Part shown: piece by piece, positions 1 through 5,762 of the stretch
Position numbering within the stretch: the first letter of the stretch is position 1
Layout of the letters: each line of letters starts with the position of its first letter
Assembly: GCA_002451015.1 (NCBI GenBank)
Contig: DKBB01000215.1
Coordinates: forward strand, 1 to 8,661
DNA: 8,661 bases
Direction: 5' to 3'
From: Acidobacteria bacterium UBA6911
GTDB lineage: Bacteria > Acidobacteriota > UBA6911
The notes under the pieces: generated by a model
Seen by the model: only the letters and a program-made list of their open reading frames with translations
The model's database searches: none
What the model was told of the DNA's origin: nothing
Program-made: the position numbers and the translations under genes

Positions 1-437
1 ATGGCCAGGGGGCGCTTGGATTCCTTGAAGCTGTCGCCGATCATGGAAAATGCGGATGGATTCAGGGTCGCCTCACCCACCCCTACGCCGATGCGTCCAA
101 GAAAAAGCTGCAGGTAATTCCGGGCCCACCCGCACAGGGCCGTCATCAGGCTCCATATCGTGATGCCCCAGAAAATGAGTTTGCTCCTGCTGCGGCTGTC
201 AACCCAACGGCATATGAAAATGCCCGTAAAGCAGTAAACACTCGCAAATGCAGCACCCATCAGAAAACTCATTTTAAAGTCTGTGATATGCAGATCCGCT
301 TTTATAGGTTCGACGAGCAGGTTGAGGATCTGGCGGTCGAGATAGGAGAACATGTAAGCCAGCATCAGGACTATGACCATGTACCAGGCTTGAACGGGAT
401 TCGGCCAGTTGCCTTTCCGCGTTTTGTGATGATCCAT
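1..437 (-). CDS. Spinster-like MFS transporter, N-terminal part (cut by left window edge)
   Basis: The first 145 residues of a major facilitator superfamily permease read leftward off the window. The start is ATG at 437, preceded by GAAGGA at good spacing. Residues about 18-40 form TM1 ending in the SYLDRQIL motif (Asp34-Arg35), typical of the spinster-like/sugar-phosphate-permease branch. Residues 58-76 form TM2, and a variant of MFS motif A (RWVDSRSRSKLI, 77-88) lies in the loop to TM3 (about 89-105). TM4 carries LGRIGVGVGEA (113-123), highly characteristic of this group. The substrate cannot be deduced; relatives carry lipids, organic acids or sugar derivatives. It lies 68 nt downstream of the DUF2752 gene on the same strand, so it may be co-transcribed, though a hairpin separates them. 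About two thirds of the expected length (about 420-450 residues) is outside the window. Confidence 0.9.
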   Translation of the reverse strand, partial: MDHHKTRKGNWPNPVQAWYMVIVLMLAYMFSYLDRQILNLLVEPIKADLHITDFKMSFLMGAAFASVYCFTGIFICRWVDSRSRSKLIFWGITIWSLMTALCGWARNYLQLFLGRIGVGVGEATLNPSAFSMIGDSFKESKRPLA

Positions 438-466
438 GCGGGTTCCTTCTTTATGAATGCAGGAGG

Positions 467-489
467 GAGGAGAAACGGAACTTCTCCTC
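467..489. repeat. 8-bp hairpin between the DUF2752 and MFS genes
   Basis: GAGGAGAA at 467-474 is the perfect reverse complement of TTCTCCTC at 482-489, with a 7-nt loop. It lies in the 68-nt gap between two minus-strand genes. No T-tract follows it on the minus strand, so it is a poor intrinsic terminator. It could be an attenuating or mRNA-processing hairpin, or a bidirectional weak terminator. Function is inferred only from position. Confidence 0.45.
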
Positions 490-505
490 GATAAATTTTC
501 CCTTG

Positions 506-955
506 TTAGAGTAGGATCCGGTATGCCCAGAACCCGATGACAAGAGCCAGCAACGACCATGTGCATACAGAACGGGTACTGTGTGATAAATACCGCCAAA
601 ACCGTCGCATATGGCGCGGGGCCAGGGCGAATCCCCCGGCAAAAAAGACCAAACCGAGTGACAGCGGATTATAGTGCAGGGCATTGCCGATATCTCCGCG
701 TGCCAGTGCGATGCACGCCCGTGTCATTCCGCAACCGGGGCACTCTATATCTGTAATGGAATGGAACGGGCATGGCCAAAATGCCAGGCTTTCGGGGGTG
801 GCGCCGGAAAGCAGAGAGACCAAACCCGCTCCGATGACAACGAGCAGGAAGATGCGTGCCAGCCAGACATCCGAGCCCTTTCCGGAGTCTGGCCGTGTTC
901 GAACCGTGTTCTTCGCCGGGGCCGGCTTTACCCTATCAGTCACCGGACGCTCCAT
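506..955 (-). CDS. DUF2752 family membrane protein
   Basis: A 149-residue protein of the DUF2752 family, whose function is unknown. Signature residues are Cys62-Pro-Phe-His65, then Cys72-Pro-Gly-Cys-Gly-Met-Thr-Arg79, then the Gly-Asp pair at 87-88 and Asn96-Pro97. The paired cysteines and histidine invite a metal-binding or redox reading, but that is inference. Predicted membrane segments lie at about 33-50, 96-113 and 131-148. The N-terminal 30 residues are polar and basic. I chose ATG at 955 rather than an in-frame TTG at 997 because ATG is the usual start and the family homology begins well after it; a GGAG lies 13 nt upstream, which is rather far. The start overlaps the end of the DUF4234 gene by 20 bp, pointing to translational coupling. 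Confidence 0.88.
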   Translation of the reverse strand: MERPVTDRVKPAPAKNTVRTRPDSGKGSDVWLARIFLLVVIGAGLVSLLSGATPESLAFWPCPFHSITDIECPGCGMTRACIALARGDIGNALHYNPLSLGLVFFAGGFALAPRHMRRFWRYLSHSTRSVCTWSLLALVIGFWAYRILL

Positions 956-1316
956 AAAACTTGTTAATCTCCAACTGTTGAATCGCCAGGGAGACAAACG
1001 CCAGGCCGAATATCGTCAGGACAAGGCAGATCAGGGGTAGATCGGAGGCCACCCGCATTTTGTTTTGTTCCTGAATCTCGTTGATGCCCTTGGCCATTTT
1101 GTATTCATAGTAAATGGCAAATATGCCGCAGGTGATGATGGACAGAAGAAGCCATAACCCAAAAGAGAAGTCCTTTCTTCTCAGCCAGCCGTTCAGGGTT
1201 TCCATCTGTCTGTACTGCCAGTACAGGCCGTATAGCCCGCAGGTGATGACGGTCAGCAGCAGATCCGTTACAATGCTTCGAACGCCTTCGTACGCCGGAT
1301 AGGGGTAATCGTTCAT
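936..1316 (-). CDS. DUF4234-like membrane protein
   Basis: A 126-residue small membrane protein, first gene of the leftward cluster. The start is ATG at 1316 with AGGAGA six nt before it. It shows the DUF4234 pattern of a hydrophobic helix ending in T-x-G-x-Y-x-x-Y-W, followed by a short amphipathic helix: ITCGLYGLYW (24-33) then residues to about 45, repeated as ITCGIFAIYY (61-70) then about 71-84. A third, weaker copy ends the protein (LTIFGLAFV at 100-108, then LEINKF at 115-120). The protein thus looks like three copies of one helix-plus-amphipathic-tail unit. Function is unknown. Pairing with DUF2752 suggests a shared membrane role, but no partner or substrate can be named. A TAGAAT resembling a -10 box is on the minus strand at 1382-1377, without a convincing -35. 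Confidence 0.87.
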   Translation of the reverse strand: MNDYPYPAYEGVRSIVTDLLLTVITCGLYGLYWQYRQMETLNGWLRRKDFSFGLWLLLSIITCGIFAIYYEYKMAKGINEIQEQNKMRVASDLPLICLVLTIFGLAFVSLAIQQLEINKFYGASGD

Positions 1317-1398
1317 CTTGCTCTCCTAGATGTTGGATGCATTTTGCTCCAAATGAGAAACCATGATTTGGACTGCATTCTACACCGGAAAGGCGAGG

Positions 1399-1421
1399 AT
1401 ATGTATCCAATTCTAAGGAAT
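1399..1421 (+). repeat. Inverted repeat, left arm
   Basis: Read as reverse complement, this arm gives ATTCCTTA, three or four variable bases, TGGATACA, then TAT. The same order of blocks appears directly at 1751-1773. Two exact 8-base blocks with near-equal spacing are unlikely by chance within a 450-nt gap. The arm itself contains a small palindrome just to its left (GGATA, TG, TATCC at 1397-1408). Confidence 0.5.
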
Positions 1422-1440
1422 CGACCAGGGCCGGGTACAG

Positions 1441-1479
1441 GGTATTCTTCCCTTGCTTTTTCTTTTTTTTGGAATTTAT
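1441..1479 (+). repeat. T-rich shared motif, copy 1
   Basis: This 39-nt stretch runs GGTATT, a variable part, CCCTTGCTTTTT (1450-1461), a T-tract, then GGAA, TT and AT. The same order and total length occur at 8303-8341 upstream of the TerC gene, where the motif overlaps a likely promoter and transcription start. Here TATTCT (1443-1448) is only a weak -10 candidate. The T-tract is low complexity, so the meaningful identity is the 12-mer plus its flanks. Confidence 0.4.
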
Positions 1480-1613
1480 CCAGGTTAATCTTTATGGAAC
1501 GGATCCAAACACCGACCGGCCGCCCGGTAATTAATAAGCCTGTTGAAATCCGGAACTGATGACGGTCCGGTTCCGATAGGCGGGGTCGTTGCGGCGGATC
1601 TTTGCGACCAGAA

Positions 1614-1668
1614 GGCTGCCGTTTCCGGTTGAAAAATCGAAGGGGAGAAACGAGGTGCTCGTAAATGC
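1614..1668 (+). repeat. Diverged dispersed repeat, copy A (upstream of the arginine enzyme gene)
   Basis: Shared with copy B at 3988-4048 in the same orientation. GGCTGCCGTTT is identical (1614-1624). CCGGTTGAAAA matches CCGTTGAAAA. A 23-nt block beginning AGAAACGAG (1646) and ending AATGC (1668) matches at 19 of 23 positions, all four differences being transitions. Weaker likeness extends left to about 1565 and right to about 1695. On the minus strand both copies can be read with an AFTS-x-SFL peptide, but a stop lies just upstream in copy A and neither frame looks like a complete gene. Confidence 0.6.
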
Positions 1669-1750
1669 GATTAACGCCTCTCAAGAAAATGGATCCAACG
1701 TGCAAACCGGGTGTGGTCGATTGTCTAGAATCCTGTTTGAATCATGAAGA

Positions 1751-1773
1751 ATTCCTTAATCTGGATACACTAT
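1751..1773 (+). repeat. Inverted repeat, right arm, ending in the arginine enzyme start codon
   Basis: ATTCCTTA (1751-1758) and TGGATACA (1762-1769) mirror the arm at 1399-1421. The arm runs into the ATG of the following gene at 1772 and occupies the place where a Shine-Dalgarno site would be expected. If transcribed from far upstream, the two arms could pair and cover the translation start. They could equally be binding sites for one regulator, or the ends of a roughly 375-nt inserted element. Confidence 0.5.
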
Positions 1774-3874
1774 GAAAAATTCATCCGCTTCCCTTTTGAT
1801 GTGTCCTCCGACCTATTTTGATGTGCAGTATGTCATCAATCCCTGGATGGAGGGAAATATCGGTAAAGTCCTCCAGCCCAGAGCCCACAAACAGTGGGAC
1901 AATCTGGTCCGGATTCTCTCCGATCGATGCGATGTCCGTATTGTGGAGCCGGCAGCCGGACAGCCGGACATGTGCTTCGTAGCTAATGCGGGATTGAAAC
2001 TCGAGAATCTGTTTGTGCCATCCCTGTTCCGCGTTCCCCAGAGGGCTCCCGAGGTGCCTGAGTACGTGAAATGGATAAAGGCGCAGGGTATTGATATAGC
2101 GGATATTCCCGATGATTGCACATTCGAGGGGGAAGGGGATGCTTTGTTCCAACCGGGGGAGGACATCCTGTGGGCCGGTTACGGCGTTCGCAGTTCCCTG
2201 ACCTCCCATAAATATTTGACCGAATTTTTCCGCTGCCCGGTCCACAGCCTGCGTCTTGTCGATGAGCGATTCTATCACCTGGATACCTGCTTCGTTCCGC
2301 TGCCCGGAAGGAGGGTGATGTATTACCCCGCGGCTTTTGACAAACGATCGCGTGATTTAGTACGGGATCATTATGATCGCCCGAATCGCATTGAAGTCGA
2401 TGACGAGGATGCGCAGCGTTTCTGTTGCAATGCGGTCCGCGTCGGGGACGCCCTCATTGCCAACCATGCTTCCGAAGCTCTGCGGCGCAAACTTGAGGAC
2501 TGGGATCTCGAAGTAATAACGACAGACTTAAGCGAATTCATTCTGGCCGGTGGAGCCGCAAAATGCCTGTGTTTGCTTCTGGAACAGGATACGCGGATTC
2601 CTCTGTCGGAACGGGAACCCGTGGAATCCCCTATTTGCAGCGAACGACTGCAATTGACGGGGCATTTGCTGGATTCCGGCATTCTGAATCGGGCAATGGA
2701 TGCGGTCACCGGAGCCGGAGGCAGTTTTCGTGTGGAACAGTTTCGTGCCGGTCTACGACACGATCAAACCTCACTGTGCCGGCTGCGCGCCAGCGCCCCC
2801 GATCGCGAGTCCTTACAGAGGGTTGTCAGGGAACTTGAAGGGCATGGCGCCGTTGCCGTCAATTCTACCGTGGAAGCGGCACACAAACCGGCGCCCGCGA
2901 ATGGCGTGGCGCCCGAAGGCTTCTACAGCACAACCATCTATCCCACCGATGTATTTATTGACGGTCAATGGACACGGGCTGAAAAACAACGTATGGACGC
3001 CGTGCTGGTAGTAGGCCCGTCCCCACGCTCGGTTCGCTGTGAACTTATTCGCAATCTGCGGTCCGGAGACCCAGTGGTCTGCGGCGTCGAGGGTATTGCC
3101 GTGAACACACCGGAAACGGCGCGTACCGAGGAGGCTTTTGCTTTCATGAGCGCCGGCGTTTCCAGTGAACGTCGCGTGGAGCGTATTGTTGAGGAACTGG
3201 CCTGGGAGATGAAGCGTATCCGGAGTCGCGGCGGGCGTATCATAGTCGTTGCCGGTCCGGTGGTGATCCATACCGGCGGAGGCGAGTACCTGGCGGAAAT
3301 GATCCGAAACGGGTATGTGCAGGCCCTCTTGACGGGGAACGCGCTGCCGACGCACGATATTGAATTGAACATGTTCGGAACTTCTCTGGGAGTGGATATG
3401 AAGCGGGGGACAGGTGTGCCCCTGGGGCACCAGTACCACCTGCGTGCCATCAATCGTATCCGCGCGGCGGGTTCGATCGCAGCCGCCGTGGAGCAGGGAG
3501 TGTTGACGGGTGGCGTCATGTACGAATGTATCCGTAACAATGTTGAGTTCACGGCCGTCGGATCGATTCGGGATGACGGTCCCCTTCCGGAAACCATTAT
3601 GGATTTATGTGAAGGCCAGGCTGCCTATGCACGGGCTATTGAAGGGGCGGATGTGATCTTGATGCTTTCCTCCATGCTGCATGCCATCGGAGTGGGCAAC
3701 ATGACTCCCGCCGGTGTGCATCTGATCTGTGTCGACATCAATCCCGCAGTGGTAACCAAACTGGCCGACCGCGGTTCGGTGGAATCGACCGGTATTGTGA
3801 CCGATGTGGGATTGTTTCTGAATCTGCTGGCGCATCATCTGGGTTTGGACAGAAATAGAAATTCGTTAGAATAG
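1772..3874 (+). CDS. agrE: Bifunctional arginine dihydrolase / ornithine cyclodeaminase (AgrE/ArgZ type)
   Basis: A 700-residue protein matching the two-domain architecture and length (about 700) of cyanobacterial ArgZ/AgrE. Residues 1-275 form the guanidine-modifying (amidinotransferase-like) domain, which in that family hydrolyses arginine to ornithine, CO2 and two ammonia. Visible are MCPPTYFDVQYVINPWM (10-26), Asn72 in VANAG (the ammonia-releasing Asn of ArgZ), EGEGDAL (119-125), catalytic His169 in FYHLDTC, and nucleophile Cys265 in GGAAKC. Residues about 290-385 form the LOR/SDH domain (LTGHLLDSGIL). Residues 386-690 form the TIGR00300-type, presumably NAD-dependent, part, with IIVVAGPVVIHTG (490-502), TGNALPTHDIE (521-531) and DINPAVVTKL (655-664); in AgrE it makes proline from ornithine. 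An upstream in-frame stop (1757) limits the start to ATG 1772 or ATG 1799; the family N-terminus favours 1772. Only a weak TGGA serves as a ribosome site. The protein is presumably cytoplasmic. No arginine synthesis or transport gene adjoins. Confidence 0.93.
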   Translation: MKNSSASLLMCPPTYFDVQYVINPWMEGNIGKVLQPRAHKQWDNLVRILSDRCDVRIVEPAAGQPDMCFVANAGLKLENLFVPSLFRVPQRAPEVPEYVKWIKAQGIDIADIPDDCTFEGEGDALFQPGEDILWAGYGVRSSLTSHKYLTEFFRCPVHSLRLVDERFYHLDTCFVPLPGRRVMYYPAAFDKRSRDLVRDHYDRPNRIEVDDEDAQRFCCNAVRVGDALIANHASEALRRKLEDWDLEVITTDLSEFILAGGAAKCLCLLLEQDTRIPLSEREPVESPICSERLQLTGHLLDSGILNRAMDAVTGAGGSFRVEQFRAGLRHDQTSLCRLRASAPDRESLQRVVRELEGHGAVAVNSTVEAAHKPAPANGVAPEGFYSTTIYPTDVFIDGQWTRAEKQRMDAVLVVGPSPRSVRCELIRNLRSGDPVVCGVEGIAVNTPETARTEEAFAFMSAGVSSERRVERIVEELAWEMKRIRSRGGRIIVVAGPVVIHTGGGEYLAEMIRNGYVQALLTGNALPTHDIELNMFGTSLGVDMKRGTGVPLGHQYHLRAINRIRAAGSIAAAVEQGVLTGGVMYECIRNNVEFTAVGSIRDDGPLPETIMDLCEGQAAYARAIEGADVILMLSSMLHAIGVGNMTPAGVHLICVDINPAVVTKLADRGSVESTGIVTDVGLFLNLLAHHLGLDRNRNSLE

Positions 3875-3987
3875 GATGTTGTTGCCTGTCGGGACAACTC
3901 GAACGAACGCGGCGCTGCTATGATCTGACGCACTTTTTTCAAGCCAACCTGTGTTTCTCCCGGTTCGGGGAGTATTTTCGTTGAATG

Positions 3988-4048
3988 GGCTGCCGTTTAG
4001 GATTTTCCGTTGAAAACGCTGAACAAGAAACGAGATACTTGTGAATGC
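3988..4048 (+). repeat. Diverged dispersed repeat, copy B (downstream of the arginine enzyme gene)
   Basis: Counterpart of copy A at 1614-1668: GGCTGCCGTTT at 3988-3998, CCGTTGAAAA, AGAAACGAG at 4026-4034 and AATGC at 4044-4048. The distance from AGAAACGAG to AATGC is identical in the two copies. Copy B carries about six extra bases after the first block. The likeness fades to the left beyond about 3958 and to the right near 4080, just where the yeiH promoter candidate begins. Confidence 0.6.
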
Positions 4049-4073
4049 CATGAATGCTCCGATTTCGGGTAAG

Positions 4074-4103
4074 TGGACATTTCCATGTTTTCTACTCGAT
4101 AAT
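4074..4103 (+). promoter_or_regulatory. Sigma70-like promoter candidate for the yeiH-like operon
   Basis: TGGACA (4074-4079, five of six to the -35 consensus), 18 nt, then GATAAT (4098-4103, five of six to the -10 consensus). Transcription would begin near 4110, giving a leader of about 75 nt before the ATG at 4185. It is the best pair in this gap. The call rests on consensus match alone. Confidence 0.5.
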
Positions 4104-4184
4104 CCTGCTTTTAACGACATGGGATCTATTGAGATATTCGTGGACTTGGAACTTAAATGAAGTTTATTGCGGAGGATTGATTCC

Positions 4185-5474
4185 ATGAGTGAGGCGAAGT
4201 CCAGACTCTCCGAACTATGGACGACGGAAGACTGGTGGGCGGTATGGCTGGGGATGGTCATTTTCATATTAACCCCGTGGATCCGGATGATCCCTAAAGT
4301 CAAAACCTGGGAGACCAATCCGCTCGAATCGGTTCCCGCCGGATTACTGTTGCCGCTCCTTTTCCTTTTAATCGGTATCGCTGCGCTCCTGGTTCCGGCA
4401 CTTTGCAGCATGCACGCCGACGTGGCGAGATTTCCCATCGCTTTTCCGATTGTGTTCATCCTGTCGGTGGTCAGTTATATCGTTGCATCCCAGTCGATAC
4501 TGAAAGCGTATGGACTCGGGTATGCGTTCTGGGCCCTGATCCTGGGACTGTTTATCAGCAATAGCTTCGGACTGCCCGAATGGCTGAAACCGGCTGTCCG
4601 TACCGAGCTCTATATCAAGATCGGCCTGGTCCTCCTGGGCGGAGAGATCCTGTTCGACAAAATGCTCTCTCTGGGTGCGCAGGGCCTGCTGGTTGCCTGG
4701 GTCGTGACTCCGATAGTCATCATCTTCATGTATTTTTTCGGGACGCGGATTCTGAAAGGTCTCAGTAAAACCCTGGTTATTGTCATTGCCGCCGCGACAT
4801 CGGTCTGCGGCGTTTCCGCGGCCATAGCGACGGCAGGCGCCTGCCGGGCCAAAAAGGAGGAGCTGACGCTGGCTGTTGGGATGACCCTGATTTTCACCGT
4901 GCTGATGATGATTTTCATGCCCATCGGCATTAAGTGGGTGGGAATGGATTACATAGTCGGCGGCGCCTGGATGGGCGGAACCATAGACTCCACCGGGGCG
5001 GTAGTCGCGGCCGGGGACATGCTCGGCAAAGACGCAATGGACGTTGCCGCTGTCGTCAAGATGATTCAAAACGTACTGATCGGTGTTGTGGCGTTCGTAG
5101 TCGCGGTGCTCTGGGTGACTCGAATCGACCGGAACCCGGATGCTCCCAAGCCGACCCCGATGGAGATCTGGTATCGTTTCCCGAAGTTCATCTTAGGTTT
5201 CGTGGTGGCTTCGATTGTATTTTCTTTCATCCTGACTCCCCTGCTGGGAGACAAGTTCGTCGACTCCATGCTGGGAATTTCAACAGGCTTCCGGGGGTAC
5301 TTCTTCTGCCTGGCATTTGTGAGCATCGGCCTGGAATCGAATTTCAAGGCACTGGCAAAGGAAATGGTAGGAGGCCGTCCCATGGTGGTCTATATTGTCG
5401 GCCAGTCCTTCAACCTGATCCTGACGCTTATCATTGCCTATATCGCCTTCGGCGGGATCCTGTTTCCACGGTAG
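4185..5474 (+). CDS. YeiH/UPF0324 family putative sulfate exporter-like transporter, long form
   Basis: A 429-residue integral inner-membrane protein of the UPF0324 (YeiH, putative sulfate exporter) family. I see about ten to twelve hydrophobic segments from residue 17 to 426. Family hallmarks are LVLLGGEILF (148-157), the half-helix-like ATSVCGVSAAIATAG (204-218) and GGTIDSTGAVVAAG (264-277), which probably lie near the substrate path. The polar start TTEDWWAVWLG (13-23) and the extra length over the classical form of about 350 residues mark the long subfamily. The substrate is unproven; related genes are linked to export of sulfate or sulfite from sulfonate breakdown. ATG 4185 is chosen over an in-frame TTG at 4167 because GGAGG sits 9 nt before it. 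It is the first gene of a probable three-gene operon. Confidence 0.9.
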   Translation: MSEAKSRLSELWTTEDWWAVWLGMVIFILTPWIRMIPKVKTWETNPLESVPAGLLLPLLFLLIGIAALLVPALCSMHADVARFPIAFPIVFILSVVSYIVASQSILKAYGLGYAFWALILGLFISNSFGLPEWLKPAVRTELYIKIGLVLLGGEILFDKMLSLGAQGLLVAWVVTPIVIIFMYFFGTRILKGLSKTLVIVIAAATSVCGVSAAIATAGACRAKKEELTLAVGMTLIFTVLMMIFMPIGIKWVGMDYIVGGAWMGGTIDSTGAVVAAGDMLGKDAMDVAAVVKMIQNVLIGVVAFVVAVLWVTRIDRNPDAPKPTPMEIWYRFPKFILGFVVASIVFSFILTPLLGDKFVDSMLGISTGFRGYFFCLAFVSIGLESNFKALAKEMVGGRPMVVYIVGQSFNLILTLIIAYIAFGGILFPR

Positions 5475-5484
5475 ACCGGACAAA

Positions 5485-5715
5485 ATGAAGGAACGGAACT
5501 GGAAGACCATTCTGCTTGGGCTGGTTTTGGTATCCTGCATGATCCTAGCCCTGCTTGCAGCCATTCAACTGCCGTTTATGGAAGTGGTCCGTAATAACAA
5601 GCAAAGCGGTATCGATGCGGACGCCTATTTCTATTCCGAAGTCGAAGGATTCTACAAATATGAAACCGCGGTCGCCGGGAAACGAAGCCCCGTGGATCGT
5701 TTGCCTGAAAAGTAG
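5485..5715 (+). CDS. Small single-span membrane protein of unknown function
   Basis: A 76-residue protein that I do not recognise. A basic start (MKERNWK) is followed by one strongly hydrophobic helix (about residues 8-28), then a polar tail that under the positive-inside rule would face the periplasm. The tail contains an acidic, tyrosine-rich stretch, DADAYFYSEVEGFYKYE (44-60), and ends in a basic, proline-containing tip. There is no cysteine in a lipobox position, so it is an anchor rather than a lipoprotein. ATG 5485 lies 10 nt after the yeiH-like stop with only a weak ribosome site, which suggests coupled translation. Codon use resembles its neighbours, and length and context argue for a real gene. 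It could be an accessory subunit or stabiliser of either adjoining transporter; that is inference. Confidence 0.7.
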   Translation: MKERNWKTILLGLVLVSCMILALLAAIQLPFMEVVRNNKQSGIDADAYFYSEVEGFYKYETAVAGKRSPVDRLPEK

Positions 5716-5762
5716 AGATCGTACGGTTCCATAGGTGAATAAACGATTATGACAGGCGGAAT

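Larger units (their letters stand above)
1317..1771. other. 455-nt intergenic region between divergent genes
   Basis: No gene is supported here. The region separates the divergent DUF4234 and arginine enzyme genes and must hold both promoters, yet no strong sigma70 pair is visible for either. It contains inverted repeat arms at 1399-1421 and 1751-1773, a T-rich motif at 1441-1479 that recurs at 8303-8341, and a sequence at 1614-1668 that recurs in diverged form at 3988-4048. Open minus-strand frames cross it, but their composition is not convincingly coding and no start signal was found. A decayed mobile or dispersed element is the most economical reading; this is inference. Confidence 0.6.
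3875..4184. other. 310-nt intergenic region between the arginine enzyme and yeiH-like genes
   Basis: No gene is supported on the plus strand. A minus-strand frame stays open across the region but continues as a shadow of the yeiH-like coding sequence and has no plausible start, so it is not called. The region holds repeat copy B (3988-4048) and a promoter candidate (4074-4103). A TTTTTT run at 3934-3939 is not preceded by a stable hairpin, so no intrinsic terminator for the arginine enzyme gene can be claimed. Confidence 0.6.

Noticed and set aside
1377..1382. -10-like TAGAAT on the minus strand for the DUF4234 operon
   Set aside because: No acceptable -35 hexamer lies 16-18 nt upstream. The nearest good candidate is 22 nt away.
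1313..1705. Minus-strand open frame of 130 codons in the gap upstream of the arginine enzyme
   Set aside because: Basic, proline-rich and low-complexity composition, no ribosome site, and it runs into the start region of the DUF4234 gene. A second minus-strand frame there, ending at 1531, fits the repeat comparison about equally well, so neither is supported as coding.
1744..1821. 25-codon leader ORF overlapping the arginine enzyme start
   Set aside because: It has no ribosome site, and its start only resembles the real start by a shared ATGAA-x-AATTC string. There is no run of arginine or ornithine-related codons that would suggest attenuation.
3877..3940. Possible intrinsic terminator after the arginine enzyme gene
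   Set aside because: GTTG/CAAC arms near 3882-3899 form only a short mismatched stem and lie about 35 nt from the T-run at 3934-3939. The sequence next to the T-run forms only a 3-bp stem.
3866..4459. Long open minus-strand frame across the 3875-4184 gap
   Set aside because: Its first third is the antisense of the yeiH-like coding sequence, it has no ribosome site at a plausible start, and its peptide is not recognisable. The part in the gap overlaps repeat copy B, so it is better treated as repeat than gene.
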